This document shows, in pieces, positions 21,490-33,299 of a DNA stretch of 64,000 nt. Each line of letters begins with the position of its first letter. The first letter of the stretch is position 1. This DNA comes from Papaver somniferum (Eukaryota > Streptophyta > Magnoliopsida > Ranunculales > Papaveraceae): contig NC_039362.1 in NCBI RefSeq assembly GCF_003573695.1, forward strand, positions 196,559,625-196,623,624, in the 5' to 3' direction. The translations under genes and the position numbers were made by a program. Below the pieces are notes generated by a model, which did no database searches, had not been told where the DNA came from, and saw only the letters and a program-made list of their open reading frames with translations.

Positions 21490-23842
21490 TGTACTTTTTT
21501 TTTTCACTTTTCAGGTGTAAGTACACGACGCATAGCTGGTCCGGCTAGGATGGGGACGGGGCGCATAGTTAGAGTATGCGACCCCTCCTCTTAATAAGAC
21601 ACGTAATATCTCAACCCACCTGTAAATCAACTCGTATAAACATATTTTAACCGTGTCTCTAAATTACTTTATTATATACCCCTAATTTCCTAAAATAGTT
21701 TAATTCTCAATTTTAAATTTGTAATTTTCGTCATTCGAATATCTTAACAGTGAGGGAAGATTTATTCTTTTTTTTAAGGAAAGATGGGTTTAACAACCGA
21801 TAATTAATTAAATTACCTCAATAAAATTGAGGTTTGAAGGATACATTGATGGATAATTATTATTCTACCGATTGGAATCATGGTAACATGATAGTTCAAG
21901 TACATCATAATAATACAACATAAAAAATACAAAATATTATGTATCCCAATTTCGAAATACAATAATTGTACAAAATAGTTGATCAAAAAGATAGATATAT
22001 GATATAATCCAAATAATGGTCTTCTCATTAAACTGCAACTATTTTAAAAAAAAATCTTCATTAAGATATAATCCTTCATAAAAGGAATAATATGCTCCAA
22101 ATATCATCATAATTACGACGAATTCTAGTAGCCATTGATCAACTTTGTAAGAATCTTGACCACCGTCACTCCGATTTGGTTCTCTCCGAAAATACACTTG
22201 AATATATCATCAGACTCCATAAGAAAACCCAAAAGGCAATAATAAATCGCTTCAATAGCGAATAGAAACATCATATGACAAAGAATTTTCATAGAAATAT
22301 TATTTATTGAAAACATAAAGGATTACAGAAAACCAAATCCTAATTTCGCAAAAGATACGATTTTATTTTCTTAAACAAGATCTAGTGAATAATAATATCT
22401 AAATTTACTCGGAAGATACGAAATTCATATCTAAACCCGAGTAAATTTAGATTTAGAGTGAAGAAGATGGAGAAGAAATATGATTAGTTTTTTGGAAAAA
22501 AACGGTTTTGACAGGGAAGGACCGGTTATTGGAAAAGGTTTTTGGTGAGGCAATATTTATTCAAAACTATTATGAAAAAGGTATTACCTGAAAAATGATC
22601 CTTATTATTGGTGGTAGAGTATGAAGACTTCTTTACAAATAGATTCAAAATCTCCGTCGGGGAAACCATCGTGTGTAGGAAGCACCCACCGGAAGCTTTT
22701 TGTTTTTTGAAGGATTAGAAATTGACTATCCTAATCTTTTTGGTACTGTATTATTTTTGGTTCATGAGAAGAAGGTTTCTACCTAGAGACAAATATTATA
22801 AAATTCCGATGTTATCGATTCTTGGGTTGAAGATTACAATATTAGTTATTAGACTACTGTAAACGTAATACAATGACCACGTTGATGAAGTATACGTTGT
22901 ATGTAAGTGTGGTTTCTCCCTGCAATACAAAGCTACAAAACAAACATGACATAAATTACATCAGTGTTCATATCATAAATAATCATCATATGGATAAATC
23001 AAAATAATGAGAAACAGATGGGCAAACCAACAAATTTAATGGTTTGTTGAGTGCAGTCGTAGATTACCCGCGCGCTTCATGAACAACCGCGCGGACAAAC
23101 AGAATCCGCGGGCAGATCTTCTTCAACCGCCAGATGTTTTATTACAATTCCGTATCCCAAAAAATAATTTTACTATTCTTTATTCACTTTATGTTATTTT
23201 ATCTCACTTTATTGTATTTTATCTTACCTAAATATAATATTTAATTTATATTTTAACTTTATCCTAAAACATTTTACATAATAAAAAAATAGTAATGGAC
23301 TCTAAAAAACTAAATTTGTTAATTTTATTATGATTTACTGTATGTAAAAACATGTTTGGTCACCCACGTGGCTCAACAAAAACATACAACTTTCCCCAGT
23401 AGAATGAAATGCTAACGACTGTGAATAAGCCTATTCATCTAGACCCACCGTGTCATCAGCAGATGTGGACATCCCCGGTGGGTCCCACAGGAAACCCCCA
23501 AAGAAAGAGACCTACTACTACTCCAAACGAGCATGGTTTATAAGGGTTGATTACATTTAGCCAATCCAACGGTCAAAATCGCTTAAAATTTTGAGATGGT
23601 ATAAGCCCTGAGTAATGTTGGTATCAAACCTTATAAATCGTGAAAACGAGATAGTGCACCCCTGTTAGGAGGATAAGTTTGACGGCAATGCTTTATTCCA
23701 TGTGCACATTTTGCTATATACGAAGATTTAGTGGGCCCGGTCATATAAGGGGAAAAAGTCATTTAAACTCATTTTTGTATGTACAAGAGACAAATATACG
23801 CTTTTTTAACGCCAATCAACCATTTCGAGAAGTGGAAATTAT
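21490..23842. other. No gene seen
   Basis: Mostly AT-rich. Short open frames (21813-22028 and 22125-22316, minus) have no domain. A phrase with GGTGGGTCCCACAGGAAACC near 23478 recurs in related form near 26250 and 38795 and may be an old dispersed repeat. A GC-rich block with CGCGCGC and CCGCGCGG lies at 23068-23096. Confidence 0.5.
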
Positions 23843-24979
23843 ATAAATAATTCTTGTTTTGATGGGCTTCACAAATACCCTTATCATATAATAAATATAC
23901 CTCTCTCTAGTTGTAATCCAGTTTGAATCCATTAATGTTTTCTCGTCATTCCTTATTTACCCTTCGTGTACATCAATAGTTTTCATTTCACAGTTAGTTT
24001 TTTCTCTTTTCGGTCTCTCTTCTCGCTCTCCAGACATCCCCACCACCATTACCACCTCTGCAATAACCACCGTATTCTCCGCCGTTTCAGGATTCAATCC
24101 ACGATTATCCTCAACTGATGAGACGCTCATCTTCTTCATCTCCTATGCTCATCTCTTCATCTTTTTCTTCATTATATTAATTTTAAAAATTGGATTCATA
24201 GAGACCTAGATCGGATTTTGGGTTTTGACTTCTAGTAATATTAGAGTTAAACTTCTTCGAATTATTGAAGAGAGAGAAGTAATTATGTAAATGGCAATGA
24301 TGGTTCTGACGGAGGCGGTGGAGGAGGTATGATATTTCATTTTAGATTTCAGAGATTTCTAAAAATTGATTTCGTATTTGAATATGATTTGATTCAGATT
24401 AATTCTGTGTTTTATCTCCATTTAATTGATCTCTAGAGTATTGGATGATGATCTCTATTTTTGGGTTTTGATTTATGATAATTTGAGAGTTGAAAAAGTA
24501 ACGATGGTGGTGGTGCTTGCGGTGGTATGATTTTTTGTTGTGTACTATAGATCAAAATTCAACTTACATCAAATTCTGGTCCTCATGTGGTCATCTTACA
24601 ATATACTAGTGATTTAAGTGTCTTATTTATCATGTTATATAATACTACAGTTAGCAAACAGTAGTATTTAGCAAACAGTGATAGCTTTTTAAGAAGCTGT
24701 AATAATGTTAGCCTGATCATAGATGTTTTCCATCCTTCGTGACACACAGACATTCAACTAAGCTTAGGTTGCACTTGAACTCAAGTTGAAGAGTAGAAAA
24801 ACCAAGTCATGTGTAGGTAATCTCTTAAACAGGTCTGGATTAGTTTCAGAATCCTATATGTATGTTGGGAATGTATGTACTGTGGCAAAGAAGGTAAGGA
24901 AGCATTGATTTCACGTTCCCCTATTTCAGAAACACGTACGTACATGTTGTTTGATGTTGATTTTGAATTGTGGTATCCT

Positions 24980-25050
24980 GAATTTGTGGTGCAATGGTAG
25001 CACAACTGACTCCTTGTCAGAAGATGCGTGTTCGATTCACGTCAGGTTCA
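24980..25050 (+). pseudogene. tRNA-Trp pseudogene (anticodon position reads CCT)
   Basis: The 71-nt sequence closely follows plant nuclear tRNA-Trp as I recall it. Acceptor GAATTTG pairs with CAGGTTC, D stem GTGC with GCAC around AATGGTA, and T arm GCGTGTTCGATTCACGT is nearly unchanged. A-box (TGGTGCAATGG) and B-box (GTTCGATTC) promoters are intact. The anticodon loop reads CTCCTTG where CTCCAGA is expected, and one base is missing from the variable region. Many differences from the normal gene are C-to-T or G-to-A at CpG sites, matching methylation decay, and stems stay paired. I regard it as a pseudogene. A SINE head is the alternative. Confidence 0.65.
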
Positions 25051-25073
25051 CTAAATTTAGTACATTAATTTTT

Positions 25074-25442
25074 GGGATCAAGTTTGGTTGTTGATACCAT
25101 ATTTTTGAATCAACTTTGGTTGTTGATACTGTACATTAATTTTTTGGATCAACTTTGGTTGTTGATACCATATTTTGGGATCAACTTTGGTTGTTGATAC
25201 CGTAAATAATCTGAACTTTTTCCGAGTTTTTGATTTTGGGGATCAACTTCGGTTGTTGACACTTTATTATTATTATTATTTATTTACTTTTTCAGATTTT
25301 TGTTTTTGGGATCAACTTCGGTTGTTGACAGCATATTATTTTTTACTTTTGTTTTGGGGATCAACTTTGATTGTTGATGCCATTTTTTTTCTTCCTTATT
25401 TTCTGATTTTTGTTCTACGTATCAACTTTGGTTGTTGACACA
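25074..25442. repeat. Eight copies of a small hairpin repeat, ATCAAC-loop-GTTGAT
   Basis: GGATCAACTTTGGTTGTTGA or a close variant occurs at about 25075, 25107, 25147, 25180, 25241, 25309, 25357 and 25418. Spacing varies from 32 to 68 bp. Each copy is itself an inverted repeat with stem ATCAAC/GTTGAT and a seven-base loop. T-rich spacers separate them. The open frame 25175-25438 crosses the array and is not a gene. Confidence 0.85.
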
Positions 25443-25444
25443 AC

Positions 25445-25665
25445 TGGTGGTGGCGGTGTGGCGGCGGCGGTGTTCCAGTGGTGGTGGTGGTGTTGGTCCG
25501 GTAGTGAAGGTTAGACGGTGGTGGTGGAATGATAGTTGAATGTTGGTGGTGGTGGTGATGGATATGTGGTGTTGCTAATGGTGGTGGGGATATGTGGTGG
25601 TGCTAATGGTGGTGGATATGTTGTGGTGTTAATGGTGGTGCAATGGTGGTGCCGACAGCCGCAAA
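25445..25665. repeat. GGT/GGTGGT-rich low-complexity tract
   Basis: Repeats of GGTGGT and GGTGGCGGTG with interspersed ATATGTGGTG. The Gly/Val-rich open frame at 25536-25748 is a product of this composition. Confidence 0.75.
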
Positions 25666-25837
25666 GTGGTGGAGAACGAAATTTGTTGTATTTTAAAATA
25701 AGAAAAAAATATTATATGAGTGAAGGTGTTAAGGTAATCTATTTTTGAATGAACAAGATTTTTAAATGATACGAGTATATTTATTATTGTACGAGGGTAT
25801 ATTTGTTGGGTGTCAAAACTAGGGATATATAATTAAT

Positions 25838-26444
25838 GTACCCTTTTATCTTTATCGCTAATTTTAACCTCAATGGGTTTGGTGAGGTTAATTTCGCTTG
25901 AATTTTCATCTCAGAATAATCCCTACCATAAAATTCTACCTATCTATTTGAGAGATCGATGGACCGTTCTTGTGTCGATAAAAATACTGAATTGGGCAAA
26001 ATGTTGCCGGCTTGATATATTTAGTATTGGCAAGTCCAATAAATGTTCCCGACTCAAATTTCTAAAATGTAAAGTATTGAAACCGAAAAAGAAAAAAATC
26101 AAACTTTGTCTTTATGTATAAAATAAAAATACTCGAAATTCTACATGAAAAAATCGTCGATAAAAAGCTACACTGACAAAAAGAAATCAAAATCGAATCC
26201 CTATTTTGTCCTCCGATAAGCTCGCCCACTTTTATGACTTGCAACAAATGTCCTCCCGTGGGTCCCGCAAGCAACTGCCCATACTCAATAGAGAAAAGGC
26301 GTATGTACTCCAACAACTTTCCAAACAACACTAGAGTGCACCAGGAAGCAAAATGAGCTGGCAGGGGTGCAATCCGTTTTGCACTTTTTGCGAGACGAAT
26401 TCGGTGGGTCCCATTTGCTCCACTAACAGACACTACACCCTCTG
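25838..26444. other. Upstream region of the B3-like gene; no other gene seen
   Basis: No coding frame with a recognisable domain. The minus-strand frame at 26062-26433 has none either. CCGTGGGTCCCGC near 26257 and GGTGGGTCCC near 26403 resemble phrases at about 23478 and 38795. Confidence 0.5.
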
Positions 26445-26451
26445 TATATAA
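26445..26451 (+). promoter_or_regulatory. TATA box of the B3-like gene
   Basis: TATATAA lies 80 bp before the ATG at 26531, followed by a pyrimidine-rich leader (TCCTCCTCCCTCCCTTC). Spacing fits transcription starting near 26475. Confidence 0.6.
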
Positions 26452-26530
26452 TCACGTATTCCTCCTCCCTCCCTTCATTCTTCTTCTTCTGTATCAGATT
26501 TTCTCCAAAGTTATTATTCTGGTTTTGTTA

Positions 26531-28324
26531 ATGGCTGATTTTCTTGGAGGGATTGCTAACGCTGGTGGAAACTTAGAAGGAGATTTAGTTGAAGATGGTA
26601 ATTACTCTTCATTTCTGTTTAGTGATTATCTATGAGTAATACTACTGCTTAGTAATGAAATCAAAGTTTTTTTTCATTTTTGTTTTAGGTTTTTTTTTGA
26701 ATCTTGATAGAGAAAATTGATTGTGCATGACGATACTAAACTACGTATGGCTTTGATTCTTGGTTCAGATCCTATAGTTGGTGGTGAAGCACATCATCAT
26801 GACGATGTTCCAGATCTAAATCAGCCGATTATTGATGAAAATGCTGCTGCTGGTGAGTTTCTTCTTGTTCATGATGAATCCTAACTAAGAATGTATGTTA
26901 ACGAATCATATAGATTAATCATCTGATTTTAGCTGCAGATCCTATTGTTGGTGGTGAAGCACATGATGATGATGATGATGATGATGTTCATGTTGCTTTC
27001 GATGAAAATCAGATGCTTGTTGGTGAAAACGCTGCTGTTGGTTAGTCTCTGTAGTTTCTTCTAGTTCATGAATCTCAAACTATAATATATGTTAGACTTA
27101 CCGTTTCTCGTTTGAAAATAGGTTTACGGTTTTAATTTTTGATTTTATATGATAATGACTTATCGGTGTTGGATGAAGCAGATCATCATCATGATGTTTT
27201 AGATCTAAATGTGACATTTGTTGATGTAAATGCTGGGGAAGTGATTGCTGCTGCTTCTGCTCAGGGTGAGTCTTCTTATGTTCATGTGCGGATGAATCTT
27301 AACTTAATTAGAATATGTCGGATGTGTTCACGAATCATATAGCTATAGAGTTTGCAAGCAGAGCAAAACAGAGTAATTAAAAGCTATAGCTAAGGAATGA
27401 TTTGGAAATGTGTGATTGATGGGTTGAAATTTTAATTGCATTTTGATATGATACACTAACCAATCTACTTCTCGTATAGGTTTTCCTCAACCACAACCAC
27501 CTCCACCACCACAACAACAACAACAACATCCACCACCACCACCACAACAACCTCCACCACCACCACCACCACCACAGCCGCTGCCAATGCCACCAGTACG
27601 ACAAGCAGCACCAACAGCAGCAGTTTGCGCACCTTACCCTTCCTTTATCCCTCTATATCGACCGCCACCTCAACCATTGCAACCACCGGGACAACCAAAT
27701 TTCTCACATAACCTTTCCCTCGTCCCACCATTTGGACGCCCACCACCACTCCTTGGTTTCTTTTATAATCCAGTCCTTGCATATCCACCAAGAGGACCAC
27801 GACAAGCATTACCACTTCTTTTACCAAACCCGCTCTTTCTCCCTCCACAACAACCTCTCCCTCTACATCTCCCTCTCCCTATCCCTCTCCCTCCACAGCA
27901 ACAACTTGGTCCTCGTCCTCCTGTGCCTCCTCCGACCGAGCAGGAACTAGATGGCATGGGACCAATTCCATTGAACCTTCAAGGCCCAGAGCACCATCTA
28001 CACCGACTGTGTAGAAAGCGGTTGACAAGGACGGACATAACTGGTAATCTTATAATTACGGGTCCAAACAGAGAATTCTTAAGCCACATGGCGATTGATC
28101 AGAATGGTTATGGGTTTCCACTCAGGGTTAACGTAGTTATACTTAATGGCCCAGATCCTGCCCTAATTACGCTGTACAGATATCATGAGACATTTGACAG
28201 AAATAAATTTCTTTTGGCATGGATTCAGTTGGTTAGAAGAAGCCAGCTTGAACAAGGGCAGTTTGTTGATATGTGGTTCGAGATGGCTCCTCCAACGGTG
28301 AACATTTATATTAAAGGACGTTAA
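26531..28324 (+). CDS. Proline-rich protein with B3-like C-terminal domain (393 aa, five exons)
   Basis: Exons are 26531-26597, 26769-26852, 26939-27040, 27182-27265 and 27480-28324. Every intron has GT...AG ends and interrupts phase 1, and the joined frame of 1182 nt is open. Residues 1-112 are acidic and His-rich; exons 2 and 3 are related to each other (both begin DPIVGGEAH). Exon 2 holds PDLNQP, loosely like an EAR repression motif. Residues about 113-262 are a Pro/Gln-rich tract. Residues about 285-390 carry LCRKRLTRTDITGNLIITGP, then LAWIQLVRRSQLEQGQFVDM. This resembles plant B3 DNA-binding domains (LTxSD at the start, a final W...V...L..G..V block), but the match is weak. The paralogue is at 51572-53376. 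It looks intact; function is unknown and a nuclear regulatory role is inference. Confidence 0.75.
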
Positions 28325-29147
28325 AGGAAGTTAAACAATATGTGTGGTTAATGCCTTATATACCATATATTATAGTGTTGTCTTCTGACTGACTCTAGTT
28401 ATCTGATAATATGAGTTTCTACGGTTCTGTATGCTATTAGTGATACAAGTGCAACAGCGCAACTTTAGTTAACTATGTAAGTGCAGTTTTAACTGCGCGC
28501 CAACTCTTTCTTAGTTATTAAACAAAAAAGCCACTTTCACTAAAATGCTTGTTCTTAAGTTTTTCGTCGATTATTGTGGAGCTATGGCCTATAAGAATAA
28601 CAAGCCAAAGCTTTTAATTAAGCTTAAATGCAAACACAATTCAATATTACAAAACAAGGTTGCATGCCTCTTACGTTTCTTTGCTAATCTCTCTATCCTC
28701 CCCACACATTCATTCACAATCTTATATGTTTCTTCTCCATTCTCAATTCAATTATCGTCGATTTCACCAATATAAGAAAAGTAATGGTGGCTTATACTGA
28801 ACTACTCAATATGTAGCGGATTCATTCCACCCATGGATCTTTCAAACACTACAGATGTACTCTAAAATCTCCAAATACTGAGCTATACATTTCTCACTTC
28901 TAATTGGCGAAGAATATAGCAGTTGTCATTCCCAAAAATCTCATGTGGAAATTTGACAAGCTACTTAGATAAAACCAATATTGCCAAGTCCTTCTAAAGC
29001 AAAGATAATTTATGCGACATGAATTCTATGTAAGGATTTCACAAAAGAAGGCCGGCAAGTAGAATGAAAACATGGAGGAGGTTTAGAAAAGGTGTCATGG
29101 CGGTGCATAAACCTGATCCCTGAGTTTCCCAACATAGTTTAATTTGG
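28325..29147. other. 3' flank; no gene seen
   Basis: AT-rich sequence downstream of the B3-like gene. The open frame 28545-28775 has no domain. The last nine bases (TTAATTTGG) are the left target duplication of the next element. Confidence 0.5.
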
Positions 29148-29468
29148 CGGAAAATGGGTCATTTGTCCAAATATATTTAATACATGGTTCAAATGGACAA
29201 GTAAAAATTTGTATGGGTGAAATGGACACTAAAAAAATAACAAGAATAAAACTGAATTCATCCTGACTTAAACTTAAAAAATAGCAAGGATGAAACTTGA
29301 TGCATCCTGATGTAAATTAAAAATAAGAAAAAGTATTTGAAAATGGGTAGAATGAAACTGTTTACATCATGACTATTTTCAAATTTTTGTCCATTTAAAC
29401 AATATCAAAATCTAAATGTCTTTTTCACCCAGAAATTGTTGATTTTGGTCTTTTTAACCAATTTTGTG
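29148..29468. mobile_element. MULE-type MITE (321 bp)
   Basis: Terminal inverted repeats run about 20 bp: CGGAAAATGGGTCATTTGTCC-like at the left, and CACAAAATTGGTTAAAAAGACC-like read inward from the right. A 9-bp duplication TTAATTTGG is exact (29139-29147 and 29469-29477). Nine bases is the Mutator signature. The interior repeats the phrases AGGATGAAACT and GCATCCTGATGT. It has no coding capacity. Confidence 0.8.
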
Positions 29469-29477
29469 TTAATTTGG

Positions 29478-29889
29478 AGTCTTCGGACTACGACAAATAC
29501 CTCATGACGGTACTGTAACTTGGAACTTAGTAGAAGAACTATTTGCGCAAGCAACTTGTTTCGTTCTCCATATCTCATATCTCATGCTCTATAGTCGTGT
29601 TTGTTGTATATGATATTTCTTAAACTTCAAGCTCGGTAGATTTTGCGTGCACCTTAATCACTTGTCGTGTATAAAATGAGCATATCTTGAGTCTAGTTCA
29701 GGTATTTATGTTTACATGACTGACAAAGCATGGATGGAGTTTATGCACCTTTATATCCCAACATATAAATAGATAAACAAACAAAGCAATAAATAGATAA
29801 ACAAAAGCAATGTAAAATCAACTAAAACAATTAAAATAAATTGGAAGATAGCTGTCTTTATTTCGTAGCTTATTTAAGTTGGAGGGTAC
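29478..29889. other. No gene seen
   Basis: Intergenic sequence between the MITE and the 3' end of the F-box pseudogene. An AT-rich stretch with repeated AAATAGATAAACAAA occurs near 29764-29810. Confidence 0.5.
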
Positions 29890-31224
29890 GTAATACTTTT
29901 GTTACTACTGTTTTTGCTTCTTCTGAACCGGTAAATGACTTCCGGCGAAATTCGCCACTCGGTCTGATGGATAAAATATATTCCTTGGCATTCCACTGAT
30001 TTCAACCTGCATGAAAGTCTTATTTTTCCTGTTGTAAATATAAAGAGTGTACAAAGCGGTAGCACCTTTTGGCATCGAGACTCCTATATAACAAGTTGAT
30101 TTGTACCTGTAATTGACTCAAAATGTAAGGCTGCGAATCAGAAGGACAAAAAGGCATCAAAATTGTCTCTTCAATCCAACTACCATCTCTACTACAAACA
30201 GTAGTATTAGTAGCAATTTCCTCGTGGCTATCATCATCTTCATCAAATATCCACAACTTGACTATCTGACTGGTCACTTGGTCTGCTAGTGCTATATGTC
30301 CCTCCACCTCTAGTATATGAACATAGCTGTGGCTAAAGGGGTGTCCAAAACCTTTCAAACAATCCAAATGCGCGGTACTACGGTCAGGTTGATCCACAAT
30401 GAAATTAGGAATGGTTATTGACCTAAACTTTTCGCTTGTGACGTGAAACACAACAATGAAACTACCCTAGATCCTACCGTGTTCAGCAGGAGGAGATGAC
30501 TTGTTGTTGGTGTGATGTTGGAGTTGCGTTTCGGCTCAGCCAGTATAAAAAGGTATTAAAAAAAATACCACCACCCTCGATCATGTAGGGTGGGAAATCA
30601 TCTATTGTTCTCCACGCAGTATAATTTTGCCTCCCTACAGTCATAACCTCACATATCATGTCATCCAGCCAAGACGCTTCACCTCCTGGGGCTTCAACTG
30701 TTGTTTCCTATATGCAGATCACTTTGTGTTCCTTAGTTGTAATGTCGAATCCAAATCCATGCTAGTGTCTCGGAGTAGGGCCGGGGTGGAATTCGTTCTT
30801 CTATTGATGCTAAGATCCACGGAGTTTCTTCTCGTGTCATGACATTGCCTATGCGAAAAGCAATAGGACAAAGGTAGGAATAATAATAAGAACAGATCAA
30901 ACCATTAACAGGTTTGAGCACATGTTCATGTTTATGTAACTGTATTATCGATCTAATAACAGGTCCGACTTCATTAAATAGATCCACAAAAACGATGGTG
31001 CTCTCTTCATATATGTAGAGCATCACCATGAGTATTGTGGATGGAGATGAGCTCTTTTTTGTTCGCGAAAGGTGTAAATCAATAAAGTAATTGTCATTGC
31101 TAATCATCGACTGCCAACCTTTGCTTACACATTTGAACCTAACGAGTGATTTCACCTGGAGCCTACTTAATATCTCACCGTATATATTGTCATCGAAATC
31201 ACCATAAACCCTGATATTCTTCAT
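29890..31224 (-). pseudogene. F-box protein with F-box-associated domain, inactivated
   Basis: The frame starts at 31224 and has the F-box core DDNIYGEILSRLQVKSLVRF, then KCVSKGWQSMISNDNYFIDL (residues about 11-50). F-box proteins are substrate receptors of SCF ubiquitin ligases. A frameshift near 30800 and an in-frame TAG near 30456 (before GSFIVVFHVTSEKFRSI) break it. The F-box-associated domain continues as EKFRSITIPNFI and LWIFDEDD (about 30430-30225). A further frameshift near 30030 separates the C-terminal block around GMPRNIF. Several lesions make it a pseudogene. A second fragment of the same family lies at 37640-38130 on the plus strand. Confidence 0.85.
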
Positions 31225-31307
31225 CAGTTTTTTTCTTCCCGCTATGGTTTTTCCGTTTTCCTTTTACTTTCTGTAACTGTGTTCTTCGAATCATAAAAAT
31301 CTAACAG

Positions 31308-33299
31308 GGGTTAGTCGTGGGAGAGTTCGAGAGATTTTAATGTATTTAGGTTTTCTCCTGTTAGTCCTGAGGGAGTTTGAGGGAGTCTCTCCAAATCTCC
31401 GTTAGTCGTGGGGGAGTTTAGAGGAGTCTCCTAAACTCTCTAGAAAACATCTGTTAGTCGCTGGGGAGTTTAAAAAAAGCTCTTGAACTCCCTGTTAGTC
31501 ATAAAACCCTACAATACTAGGGAGTTGGTTGCTATGGGGAGTTCGAAGGAGTTTTTAGTGTATTTTGGTCGCACAACAAATCTCTCAAAAGAGTAGAGAT
31601 TTGGGAAAGAGTTGGTGCGTAGAAAACCATAGGAGAAAGAAGAGGAAACGTTTTTTTCCAGGTATGTTTTTTTCTTCTTTGATCTCCATGATTGTTTATA
31701 ATAGTTTTATTTGTGTACTATTTTGATTGTTTTTCATATCTTTGATCTCCATGATTGTTTATTTTGATTGTGTGTATAGTTTTTTTTTGTGGGTACTCTC
31801 TCTCTGTCAAAACCCTAATTTGTGGTTCAAAAGATCTTGGTAAGAAATTGCATGATTTGATTATAATGATATCTTTAAATTCAACCGTTGGAATATGATG
31901 AAATTTGAGTATGTCGTAGTTTACCTTGTTATAGAAGTACAGTAAAATTTTCACGCGGATCAGGTCACGTTTGCTACTGCAAAGCTTGCACAATATATGA
32001 CTATGGTATGCTGAGTTTAAATCCCGAATAGAGGACTGATTCCTATTTATCTCATTCTCCGCTTATCGGACAAAGCTGAAATTTTAGTATGATGTTTGTA
32101 TATATGAAGGTTACCTTCTGTAGAAATTTCATGAAGTTCTGATCACTTTAGGTACACCAAAGTGTATTAAATCCGGAACTGAATTCTGTATGCATGCACG
32201 TATTGAAAGTAGTCGGGTTCTGAGTAATGTATCGTTTTAATGAACCGTTGGAATGCTATGATTTTTGAGTGTGTTGTGGAATATTGAGTTGTAAGTGTAC
32301 CATAAAAATTTCAAGAGGATCAGGTAAGTAATTTTACTGCGAAGACAAAAAGAAATGGACTGAAAATACCGCAAGGTAATTTTACTTTTATCTAATGTGA
32401 AGTTTTGAGTTTTTTGGTTAAGTTATATTCGGGTTCTACTTGACGAATTTTTTTTTTTTTTGTGTTTTATTCAGGTAAATATTACTTGGGGGATGGTGGG
32501 TTTGCAAACCGACGATATTGTTTAACACCATTTCGTGGCCAACGTTATCATTTGAAAGAATTTTCTGGTACGGGTAATCATGCGAAAAAGGCTGAAGAAT
32601 TATTTAACATGCGTCATGCTTCTTTGAGGAATGTAGTTGAAAGATTGTTCGGTGTTGTGAAGTCTCGTTTATTGATCTTTAAGTCTCAACCTCCATTTCC
32701 GTATCAGGTGCAAGCGGAGATAATGACAGCTTATGCAGGCCTACACAACTTCTTACGAAAAGAATGCCGTTCAGATGAGTTTCCGGTCGAGGAAGAGGAA
32801 GATAGCCATCCATCAACGCTTGTAAATGACGATGAAATTTTGACACAACAAACTCAAGAACAACAATGTCAAGAAGCTAATGCATGGAGAAAGAGTATAG
32901 CGGATGATATGTGGGAAAATGTTCGTGAACAAAGGGAGTTAGAATTGTATGGAGACCGTTAAATTGAAGGGAAAAAAAATTATCTTGTTGCACAAAATAA
33001 CATACTATTGATACAGAGATATGATCATTTTCATTTATTTTTTTCTTTTGATTAAAGATCAATGTTATTTGCAAATAAGGGTTTATTGTTTCTTAAAAGA
33101 GAATGAGTTAGGAGTGAACTCTCTCAAACTCCCCCAAACTCCCTCTAATAAACTCTCTCAAACTCCCTACACTCCCCCAAACTCCCTGAACTCAAAAACA
33201 CAAAACTCTCTCAAACTCCCGACACTCTCTCAAACTCTCTCAAAATCCCTGAGATTTAAAATACACTCAACTCCCCCTAAATCACTCGAGGACTAACCC
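31308..33299. mobile_element. PIF/Harbinger element with truncated transposase
   Basis: The ends are inverted: GGGTTAGTC at 31308 and GACTAACCC ending at 33299. Further in, GAGTTCGAGAGATTTTAATG at the left pairs loosely with the inward-read right end. Left subterminal DNA repeats GTTAGTCGTGGGGGAGTTTA-like units five times (31309-31505). The right side repeats CTCTCAAACTCCC (33118-33250). Between 31870 and 32340 a 90-100-bp phrase around ACCGTTGGAAT...ATCAGG is present two to three times about 180 bp apart. The usual TWA 3-bp duplication is not evident. It carries only the C-terminal half of a transposase (32475-32962), so it is not autonomous. Confidence 0.7.
32475..32962 (+). pseudogene. Harbinger transposase, C-terminal DDE fragment
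   Basis: A probable acceptor (TTTATTCAG) precedes GKYYLGDGGFANRRYCLTPF. DGGFAN contains the second catalytic Asp of DDE_Tnp_4 transposases. RGQRYHLKEF follows, then FNMRHASLRNVVERLFGVVK with the catalytic Glu. A hydrophilic tail ends at the stop at 32960. The frame of about 162 residues is open and well conserved, but the upstream exons with the first Asp are absent within this element (31308-32474 has no coding match). In an intact element it cuts and pastes DNA together with a Myb-like partner. Confidence 0.85.

Larger units (their letters stand above)
23843..25837. mobile_element. Putative TIR-flanked element of about 2 kb carrying a tRNA-Trp relic
   Basis: Imperfect inverted repeats of about 60 bp bound the segment. 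The left end includes CTTGTTTTGA, CACAAATACCC and ATAATAAATATAC. The reverse complement of the right end includes CTAGTTTTGA, AACAAATATACCC and ATAATAAATATAC. I found no clear target duplication, so boundaries and class are uncertain; a Mutator-like element is the best guess. The interior has no recognisable gene. It contains the tRNA-like sequence at 24980, the hairpin repeats at 25074-25442 and GGT-rich tracts. Confidence 0.45.

Noticed and set aside
23957..24139. 60-residue minus-strand frame as a small gene
   Set aside because: No similarity recognised and no supporting splice or promoter signals.
24980..25050. Functional tRNA gene with a CCT (Arg) anticodon
   Set aside because: The rest of the molecule is tRNA-Trp-like, one base is missing and the position after the anticodon is T rather than a purine.
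25074..25442. CRISPR-like array
   Set aside because: Spacers are T-rich and of variable length, no associated genes exist, and the host is a plant.
27377..27604. Trp/Leu-rich minus-strand frame
   Set aside because: It is the antisense of the CCA/CAA-rich proline tract of the B3-like gene.
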